Made by a program: the position numbers and the translations under genes. Below the pieces are notes generated by a model. The model ran no database searches. It was not told the DNA's origin and saw nothing but the letters and a program-made list of their open reading frames with translations. DNA of 64,000 nucleotides from positions 76,695,009-76,759,008 of the forward strand of contig CM073594.1 in the NCBI GenBank assembly GCA_037074705.1, in the 5' to 3' direction. Numbering within the stretch: position 1 is the first letter of the stretch; each line of letters opens with the position of its first letter. Shown here one piece after another: positions 1 to 13,200 of the stretch. Origin of the DNA: Zhengitettix transpicula (lineage: Eukaryota; Arthropoda; Insecta; Orthoptera; Tetrigidae).

Positions 1-880
1 CCTGTCGGTTGCAAGGTTATCCCAAGGTACTTGAAGTTGTTTGTAACACTTATTGGTCTGTTGCCGAGGTATAAAGTGTCTTTCGTGCTGTGTCTGCCAC
101 CTTTCCTGAATATCATTGCTGCTGTCTTTTGAAGGTTTATTTCTAGTTCATTTTCTTGAGCCCAGTTCGTCAGATTGTTTAAGGCCTCTTGTAGATCTTG
201 TCTGGAGGTTGCTGTGATGACCATGTCATCTGCATACACATAGAGACGCGTGTTTTCTGTTGGTAGTGATTCAGCTATATCTGCAGTCGCAATATTAAAC
301 AATAACGGGCTTAGGGGGTCTCCTTGTAGTACCCCGTTTGTCTGTATTATTGAGTCCGATACTGATATGCTGTCATCTATTTCTACTTGGTTCTCATGCA
401 AGATGTTTGAGATTATTACCGTCAGGTAATGTTCTTTTCCAATCATTGATTCCAGCTTGTTTAGTATAAGTCGTCTGTTGAGAAAGTCAAAAGCTTTTGT
501 ATAATCAATGAAGACCCCATATAGCTTCCCCCTGTAGTGTCTCAGTGCTTCATCAATGTCTTTTATGAGGCACGATATTGCTTGTATGGTAGATCTACCT
601 CTTCTGAAACCAAATTGTAGTTCCGGTATTTTGTCCTCCACTTTCTCCGTGAGTCTTGCTGTCAATATCTTTGAGAATATTTTGTAAAGTGTGCTCTGTA
701 GGGCTATTCCCCTATAAGAGTTTGGGTCTTCTGTGTTCCCTTTCCCTTTGTATAGTATCTTTATTCGGGATTTTCGCCAACTGCCCGGGATGTGTCCGTT
801 TTCCAGACATTTCGTCATTAGCGTAGCCCATATCTCTTTGAAGAATACCACTGCTTGCTTCAAATGTTTGTTGTATACAA
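1..880 (-). mobile_element. Non-LTR retrotransposon reverse transcriptase, partial, open frame
   Basis: Read on the minus strand from about 880 down to 1, one frame stays open with no stop that I could find. It holds the ordered reverse-transcriptase motifs of a LINE: a thumb/finger start (SYRGIALQ, about 660-720), QFGFRRGRST (about 600), the acidic block FIDYTKAFD (about 490-520), GVLQGDPLSP (about 305-345) and the catalytic YADDMV (about 215-235). This enzyme copies element RNA at a nicked target. The 5' (right) end breaks off near 880, as expected for 5'-truncated insertion. The element runs out of the window on the left. The endonuclease domain is not visible. It lies 3' of the last visible Dlic exon, so it probably sits in a Dlic intron. 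The clade is not assigned. Confidence 0.9.
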
Positions 881-1180
881 ATATAACTCACAGGTTTCCA
901 AGTAGGTGAGTAAGGGCTAAGACTACAGTGTTTCGATGGTGGATACTGCCACAACCTTCATTTCACATGAAGATTATCACAGTGTACACCATCAAAATGT
1001 TTTGATCTGAGCCTTTACCAATGAATTCAAAAATTGTATATTTAACCATTACACTGAGGAAACCAACACTTTTAAACACTATTTCAAATAAGAAACCCTA
1101 CAAAGTGTAACCATAATTGTGTAATTCGTTTTTCCATTCATTCAACAGAAACAAAAACTACATTTTACAAAAATAGTTAC
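881..1180. other. Intronic stretch, nothing recognised
   Basis: This is AT-rich sequence between the retrotransposon end and Dlic exon 9. I looked on the minus strand for a Dlic terminal exon in the required phase (one base carried over) and saw none, so the Dlic C-terminus is probably left of the window. Confidence 0.5.
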
Positions 1181-1289
1181 CTGAAGATTTCGGTGCTGGA
1201 GTTCCGGTTTTCTTAGAGAGTAGAGAATTGAAAAAATTTGCAAGTACACCTTCCCCACTCCCTGCTACACCTGGTTTTGAACCATCAAT
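1181..1289 (-). CDS. Dlic: Dlic exon 9, adaptor-binding helix
   Basis: Thirty-six codons plus one base. Contains [17 protein letters not shown], the short amphipathic helix that dynein adaptors such as Hook and BicD family proteins grip (known for the family). Donor GTAACT. The remaining exon or exons are not in the window. Confidence 0.92.
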
Positions 1290-4200
1290 CTGAAATGGAA
1301 TCAGTCACAAGTTGAACAATTTGGAAGTAAAATTCATCACCAAGAAACCTCAGATGTTAAGCGTGCAATATCAAATGCAAATACAGTTTGAATCAATAAA
1401 CATTGGCAACTGAGAATTTGGCAGGAAGTTTTTAAATAAGGAGTTAAAAATTTTGAACAGTGCTTTATGCTGACCTTCCTTACAAGGAGGGGTAGAGGAA
1501 GGAAAGGCAGAAGTTGGAGAGAAGGGGGTTGGAATAGAGGAGAGTAGACAAGAGAGGCGCCACAGGGAGATATGTTAAGCATCTCAGAATATTTTAGCAC
1601 TTTGTTAGGAGTTTTATCATGTTTTTGAAACCCAAGGATTTTGCAAATTGTTAACGGCTGAAACTTTTATATACTATTACACTATTCACACAACAAAATT
1701 GTCACCTGCTCATTTCTGTTTTTTCAACTATGACAAAACCTCTACTTAATGTCACAGTTTATTGGGGTATAACATTACCGTAAAAGAGCATTTTTGTTTG
1801 CATTTTAAAAACGTCTTCTGGAAAGTTTGCATAAACGAAACCATTTAATCCAACCTTCATTGCTCTAGTGAATTTAAATCAACAGCCGATGGAATAACTT
1901 TCTTGATATTCAATGCCCAACAAGACTGCTAATTCCATTGCTTTAGCATGTAACAAGTGACCACAAGTAGGAATTTTGAGTCCTGCATTGCTGAAACCTA
2001 TGTTTTTGAGAAATTGAACTTACCTTCTTGAAAGTGTGATTGTTTACTGAATGATAGTCTAAAACCAAGAACCATTTCATCAATCTCTTTTGATTTTTGG
2101 AGAGAGAAACTCCCAACTCTACTGCTCACTTTTCCTTGTACCTATTTCTTCTAGTATAAAATTGATTTTTTCTTCTGGAGGACAGTTTAGCACTATTATT
2201 ACAACATGATGACTTAATTAATGATTTAGTATTAGATGAGGAATATGAAAGTGACGTCATTAGCTGCAAAGAGTACACAGACAAATACAAACGTACAATT
2301 TACAAAGTTAATTTATTCATCGACAAAAATATTTCAGTTACTACAGCCACTATAGCCAAATCATCAATGAAAGAAACATTACGTCCTACTGTAAAAACTC
2401 CTGCTCAACCACATCACATAAAATTGCTGAAATTAGAGTAATTTACAGGAGACATTTAATGCTGGGTCCGATTTTGGGAACAATTTGACTCCGCCATAGA
2501 CCTAGATCCACACATTTCTACCATAAATAAGCACATCTTTCTTTATGGCTATCCTGAAGGAAGCCTAAAATATTAGTAGAAGGCATTGCTATTACTGCAC
2601 CAACATACAACAGACAAAGTGAATTCTTTGCACACGGTATGGTGACAAAATCAGATTCATCCAAGCTCACTTGGATTATTTAGAATATATTATACCAATA
2701 ATATGTGCAACAACAGATGCGCTCAATTCTACATTTATTGATTGCAATTGATGAATCCAAGCTTTGCAAGCTTTAGGCGAATATGTGAACAGCTACGGAC
2801 GAATACTTGTCCCAAAAATATTGTGCCTTTCCAGAGAATATATGTAAACACTTGATCATTAATGCCAAGCACAATAATATTTCCCAAGCTGATATTGTTA
2901 AATTAATGAGTTTTTAGAAGACAAAGCTCGTATACTCCAAAAAATAAGAAGAGAATCAACTAATACTAACAGCATTCCAACTGCAGTGACATTGCATGTA
3001 TGGTCGAAGCACACAAAGGCAACAAGGAAAATCAAGGAAGACATTGTATTTTCTGTGAACAGCAAAGCCACTGGGCTCAAGATTTCTGGTAAGTCACTGA
3101 CATCAATACATGCATCCAGTTTTCTATGTGTCAGCACATGAGCATAACACACCTTCACTGACATGCTCTGGGACCAGGACTGAATTTGCTACCAGAAATT
3201 TTGTCAGCACATCTATGTTTATAAACCTACAAACAGGCAATAATTAGTGATGCATCAGTATAAAGCTGTGCTGTATGTCATATCTGCGGTCAATGATGCA
3301 AATAAAGGGGAACTAGCTTGCAGCAAAACTAGATTGTCTCCTATCAAAAGGATTACTCTTCCACGACTGGAGCTATAAGCCCCTTTGATAGGCACAAGAT
3401 TATTAAAATATTTCTGTTGTGCTACAGAATATGTCAAATGTGCTACACTTTGGAGTGATTCCATGGCAACAATTGGATGGATTCACAGTGACACTAACGG
3501 GCGGAAGATGTTCATATGTAATCGTGATTCAGAAATTCATACGATCTTTACACCAGCACAATGTCGACACTACCCCAGTGAGAGCAATCCTTAATTCTTC
3601 TGACATGTGGACTCACAGCCAGAGAGCTTCACTATCTATTCTCTGGTGGAAACATTCAGATACGTGGCCCCAAATTCATAGCACAGACAAGCCACTTACT
3701 GAAGCAAAACAAACACCTAATCAGCAAGCGCTCGTCATCAACAGATTACAGAGCCCAATACAAGCGTCAAGGTATAGTTCATATTGGAAGTTACTTCGAG
3801 TGACAGAATGGATTCTTTGTTTCATCTCAAACACAAGCATGAGGAAAGATCTTCGGGTGAATTAGTAGCCAATGAACTTGAATCTGCACAAACCTTACAT
3901 ATAAAAATTGTGCAAATGGAATGCTTTTGTGAAGTACTACATGAATTTCAACACGATTTACCGTTGCCAATGTCATCTCAAATAGCATGGTTCAATCCTT
4001 TTCTAGAGAAGGGATTTATTCACCTCAGAGGGCACTTGCAATTTTCCAAATTGAATAGAAATCAACGTCACCTCTTACTTCTTGACAATTAATTCGATAC
4101 ATGAACGTTCGCCCCCATTACCTCGGAGTTAGCATACACTACATTGCAGTCTTCCAGACAAAATAGTAAAAATCACATTTTCACAACAAACAGAGGCACC

Positions 4201-7200
4201 ATTGCTAGCTGTTTGTATACTGCCTCTCAGACCATTCACGGTAACAGGAATTGATATTGCTGGCTTATTGTAGGTCAAGACAAAAAAAAAACACAAAGGC
4301 ATATGTAGTATTATTCAAATGCACCACAATAAGAGCTTTACATCTAGAACTCTGTTCAGATATGTCTACTTACAGATTTCTTTTAGCATTGCATAGATTT
4401 GTTGGAAGACGAGGTATGCCAAATACAATATATTCTGACAATGCTGCCACCTTCCATGCCACCAACAAGGTAGAACTGACAGCTAGCAGGACTCACCAAT
4501 ACTATGCCAAACACAGAATTATCATTTATCACTCCACGTGCTGCTTGGTGTGAAGGATGGTGGGACAGGATAATAAGATCTGTTAAAAGAAGTTTGTGAA
4601 AGGTTCTCGGACACTCACACAAGGATGAAGAAAGTCTCTACTCCATCCAGGTTAGCATAGAGGCTGCACTGAATTCATGTCCGTTAAGGCGAAACTGTAG
4701 ATGTGTTGACGCCTTCACATTTTATTGTAGGAGAATGGATCTGACAAGAGAATTCAGATATCAACAGAAGCTGATGGACAACTTTTGGAAAAGATGGGAG
4801 AAAGAATATATGGCCCAACTCAGAAACTTTCATGAGGTTTGACAGCCCCAGAACTCAACGAGACTTAGGACAGGTAATGTTGTGCTACTTCAGGACAATG
4901 CATGTCTGAGCTATATGTGGAAGAAGATGATAATCAAAAATCTCCTATAACAGGCTGGGATGAAAGAGCCTGAACCATCGTCCTATGAGGTCAACGATTG
5001 CCTGCCCAATTCAGCTGTTCATCCCTTTGGAGGTCGACCAAGGTGGGCAGGATGTCACAGAATGAAGAAACAACAATGAATTATAATTTATCTTTGTATC
5101 TTGCAGTTATATTTTTGTAATTAGTAGTTAACTCTTTGTTGTTGCATCTGTCTTTGAATAAACTGAGAGTATTGTGGTTATTTTATATCAAGAATATAAT
5201 TAATTCCTCCTCCTCAGCATGAGAGTTGACACAAATAAATAATTATTTCATAAATTGAAACTGGAGAAATCAACAGTTCCCCTACAGCTCCCAAATATAA
5301 ACCAATGCTTACATGCATATGCAAAATTCTTACACAGAAATTCTATACCTTCTTAGGTGAACCCAGCTGGCTCTGACCACCCGGTGAACCTGAAACTCTT
5401 CTGTCACCAGTTTTCTGAACTCCCACTGGGGTTCTCAGGGGAGATTCTTGCCGCATATTGGAGGTTCCACCTTGTTGTAACAGTTGAAGTTGTTTTAACA
5501 AGAAGTACTGTTCATCTTCAGCCTGAGTTTCCGATTCCCTTGTGATAGGCTAAGGAATAAATAAAGAATAATTATAAATAAAATTTTCAAGCGTTATATA
5601 CGTATATGATATTAGTAAGGATATGACATTGTCTGCAGCTGGCCGGTGCATGGAATGGTGTAACACTCCTTCCTGAAGGAGGAGGCTGAGAGCCTCTGAA
5701 AATTTGAAGTTCCAATTCCATAATGTATTATACATACATACATATATACAAACACTCCGTTTTATTTATTATATTTGAAAAAATATTAATCATAGGACAA
5801 CAATGTTTCTGTATATTTTTGTTCACTTTCCAAGCTGTAAGACTAAAATGTTTGTTTTGGTGTTGTAAATGTGTTCCCAATCTTACTAGTTATACTATTT
5901 AACCTGAATTTGGATGAAGTGTTTAAACAGTGGGATATAATTGAACAGAACAAAGGAAATCAAGATCAACAACCACACTACAGTAGATTCCTTGGCCTTC
6001 ACAAATAATATGGCATTATTACATGAGAAAAAGGAGTGAAGCCAGAACTTGCAAACCTAACAGAGACTGCAGTGAAGGTTGGTCTGAAAATAGATTACAA
6101 GACCCAGATACTGAATATAAAGATTGACTGCTATGTAAAAGGTCAAATTGTAGAGAGCTGACAGATTCAGGTACCTAACAGGAACAAAAACAGGTAAACT
6201 AAAAAGCAATGAAAAACTTACAATATTTGTACAATTATAGTAACAGAATAGTAAAACCAAAATTTAAATGAATAGCATAATGCAAAAACAATAAAGACAT
6301 GTTACAGCAAAATTGATCTGAAAGATTTAAGCTGATCAACTTCATAAGCAAAGGGTGTGAAAATAATTTCATAGAATATTTTAAAAGGGAAATTATTTTA
6401 TTATCCATTAATAATCGGAATTTATTTGAAAATATGTTTATCGTACTAATAAAAGTATATTCAGAAAATAAAATATTTATATCTGACTAAAAAATTAATA
6501 ATAAGAAAGCTTTTGGTTTTGTCAACTGACTAGTGCAGTTGTGTCACTATAGGCTCTCCTTTGCACCTTGAGGAAATGGGAAAGGATCCCAGAAACGTTG
6601 TTGTGTGGTATATTATAAATTGAACAAGACTGATCAACTTGTTAATTTCTATAAGAAATATAATATGTTTGTTGATAATGAAATTATCCAATAATTGCAG
6701 ATAATTATCAGAATAAAACATTATGAGGAGAAGGAACCATTCATGATATAGTGAAAATAGACAAGAAAGACGCAAATGGCAAGGTTACTGAACACAGAAG
6801 CACCTATAGGTAGCATGACACTACAGTACACCATGGACATAAACCAGCACTGAACAGAGCACAAGTGGTTAAGGCAATTAAAATACTCTATAACAACAAA
6901 GTGACAGGTAATAATGCTATCTGTGCCAAAGAGATCAAATGATAAGGTCAGGCAATGGAAAATAGCTTAAGGATAAATAAGTAGATACCTAGAAATTGGA
7001 AATAACCCATAATTATCCCAGTACACAAAAAAGCAGAAGAAAAGTTTTAGGATAACTGCAGAGGCACTCACTGCTAAACATTGGATTCAAGATACACTCA
7101 AGATTACTACTGACTACGGTGACAGAACAGCTCAAGTCAACCATAGGGGAGTACCAAGGTGGATCCAGAAAGAAAGGAACTGAGAAAAACAGATTTTTGG

Positions 7201-10200
7201 ACTCAAGAGAATCGTATAACAAATACACAGGATAGAAAAGAAACAAGATAGAAACATTTTTAAACTTTGCAAAAGCCTAAAACTTAATGGACAGGAATAC
7301 ACTACAAAACATACTATGAGCAGAGGACTTGATTGTACAACACATGCATTAATGGGGAAAAAATTGGAAGTTACAACCACCAGAGGAAAATAATGTCAGA
7401 CAGCTTTGAAATAGACAGAAGTCCAACAGTGTGTGGTCTGTCGCCAAAATTGCTTAACCTGGAATTAGATGAAGTAATGAAACAGTGGAGATAGTTGAAA
7501 AGAACAAAGGGAATCAAAGGTGTACAGATTGGGTACACAATAAAGTGTGCTACAATGAATTTTCTGACCTTCATAAATGATACAGCATTGTTTCATGATA
7601 AAAAAGAAGATAAGTCAGTACTAGAAAACCCAGCAGAGATTGTGGCAAAGGCAAATGTGTGACTGAAAATAGCTTGCAAGACCAACATACTGAATAAAAA
7701 GCTCAACTGGAAGGTAAAAAGTGAAATAGTAGAGAATCAAGAGCATCTGGAACCTAACCGAGAAACTACAAAGAAATATAAAGCATACAGAGCAAAACTG
7801 CCATTGAAACTAAGATATACAGATAAAACTATGTATGGCAAAAACCTCTTGAAGAACACAACATTGTGACACAACGACCATCAGAAACACTGCATAAAAT
7901 CAAGATGCTGATATTGGGCAAGACAGTATGCATACAATTGGAGGAGAAAAGAAGAATCTTGAGAAATATATGGGGCACTAAAAACCAAAGTGTAGTCTGA
8001 TTCATGGATCAAGCCAGGAGCTGTATGAGAGTGTAGAATCAATCTTGATTGTCATAATAAAGAGAATGTTAAGATTCAATGGGCATCTGATGAGGATGTG
8101 TGACAACAGGCTGACAAAGAAGATATGGAATGCTTCCTTGCCTAACACAAAATAACTGGGTGACGGAAGTTATGGAAGACTGGAACACTATTGGCATAAT
8201 AGAAAAAAATCCACTTACACAACATTACAGGATAGGTCTGAATACAAAAAGCTCATGTAAGGTCATAAATGAACAAACTTATGAGCTACATGTCACAAGC
8301 TGAGAGAATGAAGAGGTATTGTGATGAAAGAAGACATCAAAGTTGTATTGATTTTGTGCATGTTCAAGCACATCATCACAGTGCCACAGGTCATGATGAA
8401 CAAAATAAAAAATTATCAGCATAATAAACCAAAGTGGTATAAAATTAGAAATTGATTGGAAACCATGTGGCAATTGGTCCTTAAGTATTAGGTCATGTAA
8501 AATGATAAATACATAATTAACACATGTATAAGACTGATATTAGAACTCAAATTTTATAATAGCAAGTAATAAAAGGTAATTATGATATATATAAATATAT
8601 TATATTCTGACTATTGAGAAAACTAATAAATAACCATTAGGCAAATTTAAGTCAGAAAATGTAAAATTAAACAAGGTTTTGCTTATTTTGTGACCTCATC
8701 AGTTTCAAGTTTAAAACTACAAAAAGAAAAAAACAATTACAATGATTATAATAACACTTTTAAGAAACATTTGGCAGTTTTGTTAGACTAACAAAATTTG
8801 GATAGACTGCTGTGGCTAACATGCACAATTTAAAATGAGAATAACCAGTAAAAATTAGTTTACATTATTGGATGCAGTTTACAATGGAAACAATTTAGAA
8901 TTTGAAATTATAATATAAATTTATTATTTTTAATATAAATTAAACATTACAAAAGCAAACTGTCATAATTTTTATTCATATTGTTAGTATAATATTTTAT
9001 GTTAATAGCCGTTTTATAGGATCTGATATATAGCATTTTACTCATTAATCTCGAAAAATAGTTTTTCTCACCCAAAATTTAAATATATAACAAAATTTAT
9101 ATTTTTTATATGCCAAATTTTTCTTTAAAATGTTGTTCTAATCTTAGTAATGGTTTTGTTCTTTTTTAAGTTTTAAACTTGACCCTGACGTGGTCACAAA
9201 ATAAGTGAAGAAACTTTGTTTAATTTTACATAAATAAATTATTTTTTCTGACTTAAAATTGGCCGATGTTCATTTATTTAATAATAGGTAATATTTTCAT
9301 TCAAAATTGAACAAATGTATTGAACACTGTTCTAGAGAAGACTATTAAGGAAATAGCCTAAACAAAACAGTGGATGGTTAGTAACAATACAAAATATTCA
9401 AGGACAGATATTTTGGAAGACAGTGGTTACTGCAACCAAATATTAGAAACTTGAAAAAAGGGTAAAGTAGTATTATTATTACTAATTAGAACATTGTTAC
9501 AGAAGTGCTGATGAAATGGAAAATAATAATTTTAATTACATCCCACAACAATATTTCTTCTGCAAAAACATTTAATTATCTCTTTCTATTTAATAAACAT
9601 CAATATACTTTCTTACCTTACGAACAACTGGTTGAACAATAATATCAACATAGTACTCATCCGGTTTCATACTCTGCATGTTTTCATACAGAATACTAAT
9701 TTTTTTCATATTGTCCCATCCAGATGGTCTGAAAAAAATAAGATATTTAAACTTAATTATAATAGTATGTTTAGCAAGTGTGATTTATATTCTCTAATAT
9801 ATTTATTCAAAGAGATTTGGATTCAAGAAATGCAATAAATGATAAAATGTCAAATCTGTAATCATATATGAAACACAGCCACTGAAAATGTAATCATGAA
9901 ATGAAAACCATATTTTCATACCGAATTTTACAGTATAATTATGGCATTCGTAACAAAGAAACAGAACACAATTTGGGTCTAAACCCATGTGGAATGGACT
10001 TTTAATTATTAGTACATGTAGAATGACAAATCCATAATTGAAGTATCTATCAGTCTGAAATTTTTATATTAGGCATAAGTTTTCAGAATAACAGATGATT
10101 ATGACTGAAAAGTCGAAAGATCCTGTAAGAGTTGTGTATATAATTATAATTGAAAACCTGTATGTGGTTTGTTTGAATCTGTAAATAAGATTTATATTAT

Positions 10201-13200
10201 TTTATTTAATATATTTAAGTAATATACTTTACAGAAACTTCCCATCACTATTTCGGTTGTAGGAAACTGAGAATGAAACATATATGGCAAATAATTTTAG
10301 TGCATAAAAGCAGAATAAGTTATCTGAAAATGTTTTGTCACTTACAGCAAAAAAAATTATTTGTTATACGACATAAGAAGATACATGAGACCAGGCTCAC
10401 AAATTCTCAAGGTGCCATAGGTAACCAAAGGAAGCGTTGGATACTAATAGGGATTCAGAAGCAGAAGAAACATATTAATACTTATATCAGTGCTAGTAAT
10501 GAATCCCTGGTATCAAAACCTGAAAAGTATCAGTTTTAAAGCAGAGATAATAAAGAAAGGAATGATTTTTCATAACATTTTGCAATGCTTTTATTATTAA
10601 GTTTATCTGTTGTTTTACTTCTCAATACTTTCTATAAGTGCACAGGTATTTATCAATTATAAAATTAAGTTTAATGAAAAAAAAATCACTTTATGTTTAA
10701 AGTACTGAAAAATTAAGATAGGAAATGTTTAAAAGAATAGGTACATCAAAGTTAAGTAAATAATTAATATTTATTTTACACATTAGAAAATATTTTACCT
10801 GTACATATTTATATTATTTTTAATTCCTTTTAACAATTAGATCCACATTTTATTACATTTAAAGTGCCTTGAAACTAAATCTTTCACAATAGATTGGGCT
10901 CATGATTATTTTAAAAGGACTGTCCCAGCTTTAGAAAACAGTGTTTCACTTGAAAATGATGTTGTGGAATAATAAAATATTATAAATAAACAAATCAGTC
11001 TTTCGTCGGAAAATTTTTTTTATTAACAAAACATTAAATAAATGTCATTTAGTCCTTTTTTAAGGACCTCTTCAGGTATAATAATCTTGTATATAAATCA
11101 TACAAAACAATTTAGAGGCCAGGCAGTAAGAGACAAAAATAAACAAAAATGAATGACTCAAAACTTGCAATAAAATATAACAATGCCTCAAATGTTTTGA
11201 AACTCAAAACTATTGAAAAAAATGTATTGATATTTGAAAGTATCACAAAAAAGTCTCAATAACTAAAAGTACTTTATCAAAAGTCAAATATTATTATCAG
11301 TATAAAGTATTGATAATTTCTATAGATTCCTAGATATCAGCAGAAATCAAGGGGATACATGATCAAATCTCAATTCTAGTATGTTCTGCTCTCAATGTCA
11401 AAGTATAATTTAGACCATTTGGTACATAGGTTTCCTTACTGCTTGTTATTAAAGCAACTAATCCACAATCTGAATTTAGAAATCTACAATTCCCATGCCA
11501 CTAAAAAGTCAATCAAAAGTAAAATTTCACATTATTCCCACATGGAAGAAAGAATAAATAATTACTCACATTAGAACAGCATCCTTTTCAACAACAAGAG
11601 CTGGAGTTCGAAATGGGAATCCATAAATCCTATGAGTAAGATATTTATAAAGTAAATCACAGTTTTTATCTTCTTTTGCTGATGTGTAAAATAAAGCCGC
11701 ACCATACTGAAGACAAAATCTTCTAATCCATTGCTGCATGAAGTCAAAATGTTCATCTCGATAATCATAATCTTTTTCGAGGGTAGTCATGTAGTCAGTC
11801 TGAAATTGAAATGGAAACAAATCAAAATGAAATTTGAATAAAACTAGAAATTTTTGTAGATGCTCATCAATAAATTATTCAAAATTTCAGGCAATGACTA
11901 TAATCATCTTCAAACAATCATAAAATGAAATTATAGCCCATTTCTCTCTACAGTACAAACAAAACTAGTCTGCCTGTCTATAACACCATCAAGAGTCATA
12001 CAGACTGTAACAAACCAAGAAACCCATAACTATTGCTAAAATTAACCAATATTTCAGGTTAAGAAATTATTAACCTATACTGCTACTGATTGTTTTTGTG
12101 GCCGCATTGATGTCAGTATTCTGTACCCATTTTTTGGATTTAGGCTGCTTTCAAACAAAACATCTGCAAGAATGCCAGAACAAAACACAGCCCAAAAACC
12201 CAAAAATTGGTACAGAATACTGGTAAATTATTAACCCAATTCATGCTTGATATTTTTATGCTGTGAAGAAATATAGCTTTTTATTTTTAATTCTTCAATA
12301 AACTTCATAACAAAACATATTGTTGGTAATATTTTTCTAGTACAGTATCCCACAAAAAAGTAAAGGGGTTAGGATAGTAGTTGGATCGGAAAAGGGAGAA
12401 TAATTGTTGGCGGTGGTGTAATTATTTGTGTACAAGTGCTCTCATTAGTGTTTCCATTTCATTGTAAACCATATCACAGCACACTAAACCACTGAAAATA
12501 GACTTCATACAAACTGATCAGATATGACTAAGTAACTTTACATGACAGGTAATCATTTGTGGGTGATATGACATATTCAAGTAAACATCAATTTTATACA
12601 AAACATGCTTCCTCATGTAACAATTTAACCAGAGTCTCACATTTGATAACATGGCATGTCATCATGCACTAATGGTCCAGATATCTGCATATGATATTGA
12701 TATCGTCTCTAGAAATATAGATGAATTAAGACAAACGATGGCCACAATAGATCACTGTCTTAAGGAAAGAGGGCTTATAATTAATTAAAAGAAAACTAAA
12801 TATATGATGGTTACAAAGAAAGAATCTAGTACAAATAATTTTAAATTAAATGATTATACCTTTGAATGAGTACAGGATTTCACATATTTCAGCTCAAAAC
12901 TTAACAGTGAAAATAATGTAGGCAGTGAAATAAAACAATGTATCATCAATGGTAAGAAGAACTTACTACATGTATGGAAAATTAATGAAATCCAACATGT
13001 TAAATAGGGAATTGAAGTTAAAAATTTACAAAACACTTATAAGACCTGTAGTGATATATGGTTGTGAAACATGGATCCTTAATAATAATAAGCACTTACT
13101 CAGAATATTTGAACACAAGATACTGAGAAGGATATACGGACCTGTATGTACGAATGGAGAATTAGAACAAACAGAGAACTAGAGCAGCTCATGAATAACG

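Noticed and set aside
10273..10539. 88-codon open frame in Dlic intron 6
   Set aside because: No domain, no splice context and antisense to Dlic; within chance for AT-rich intron.
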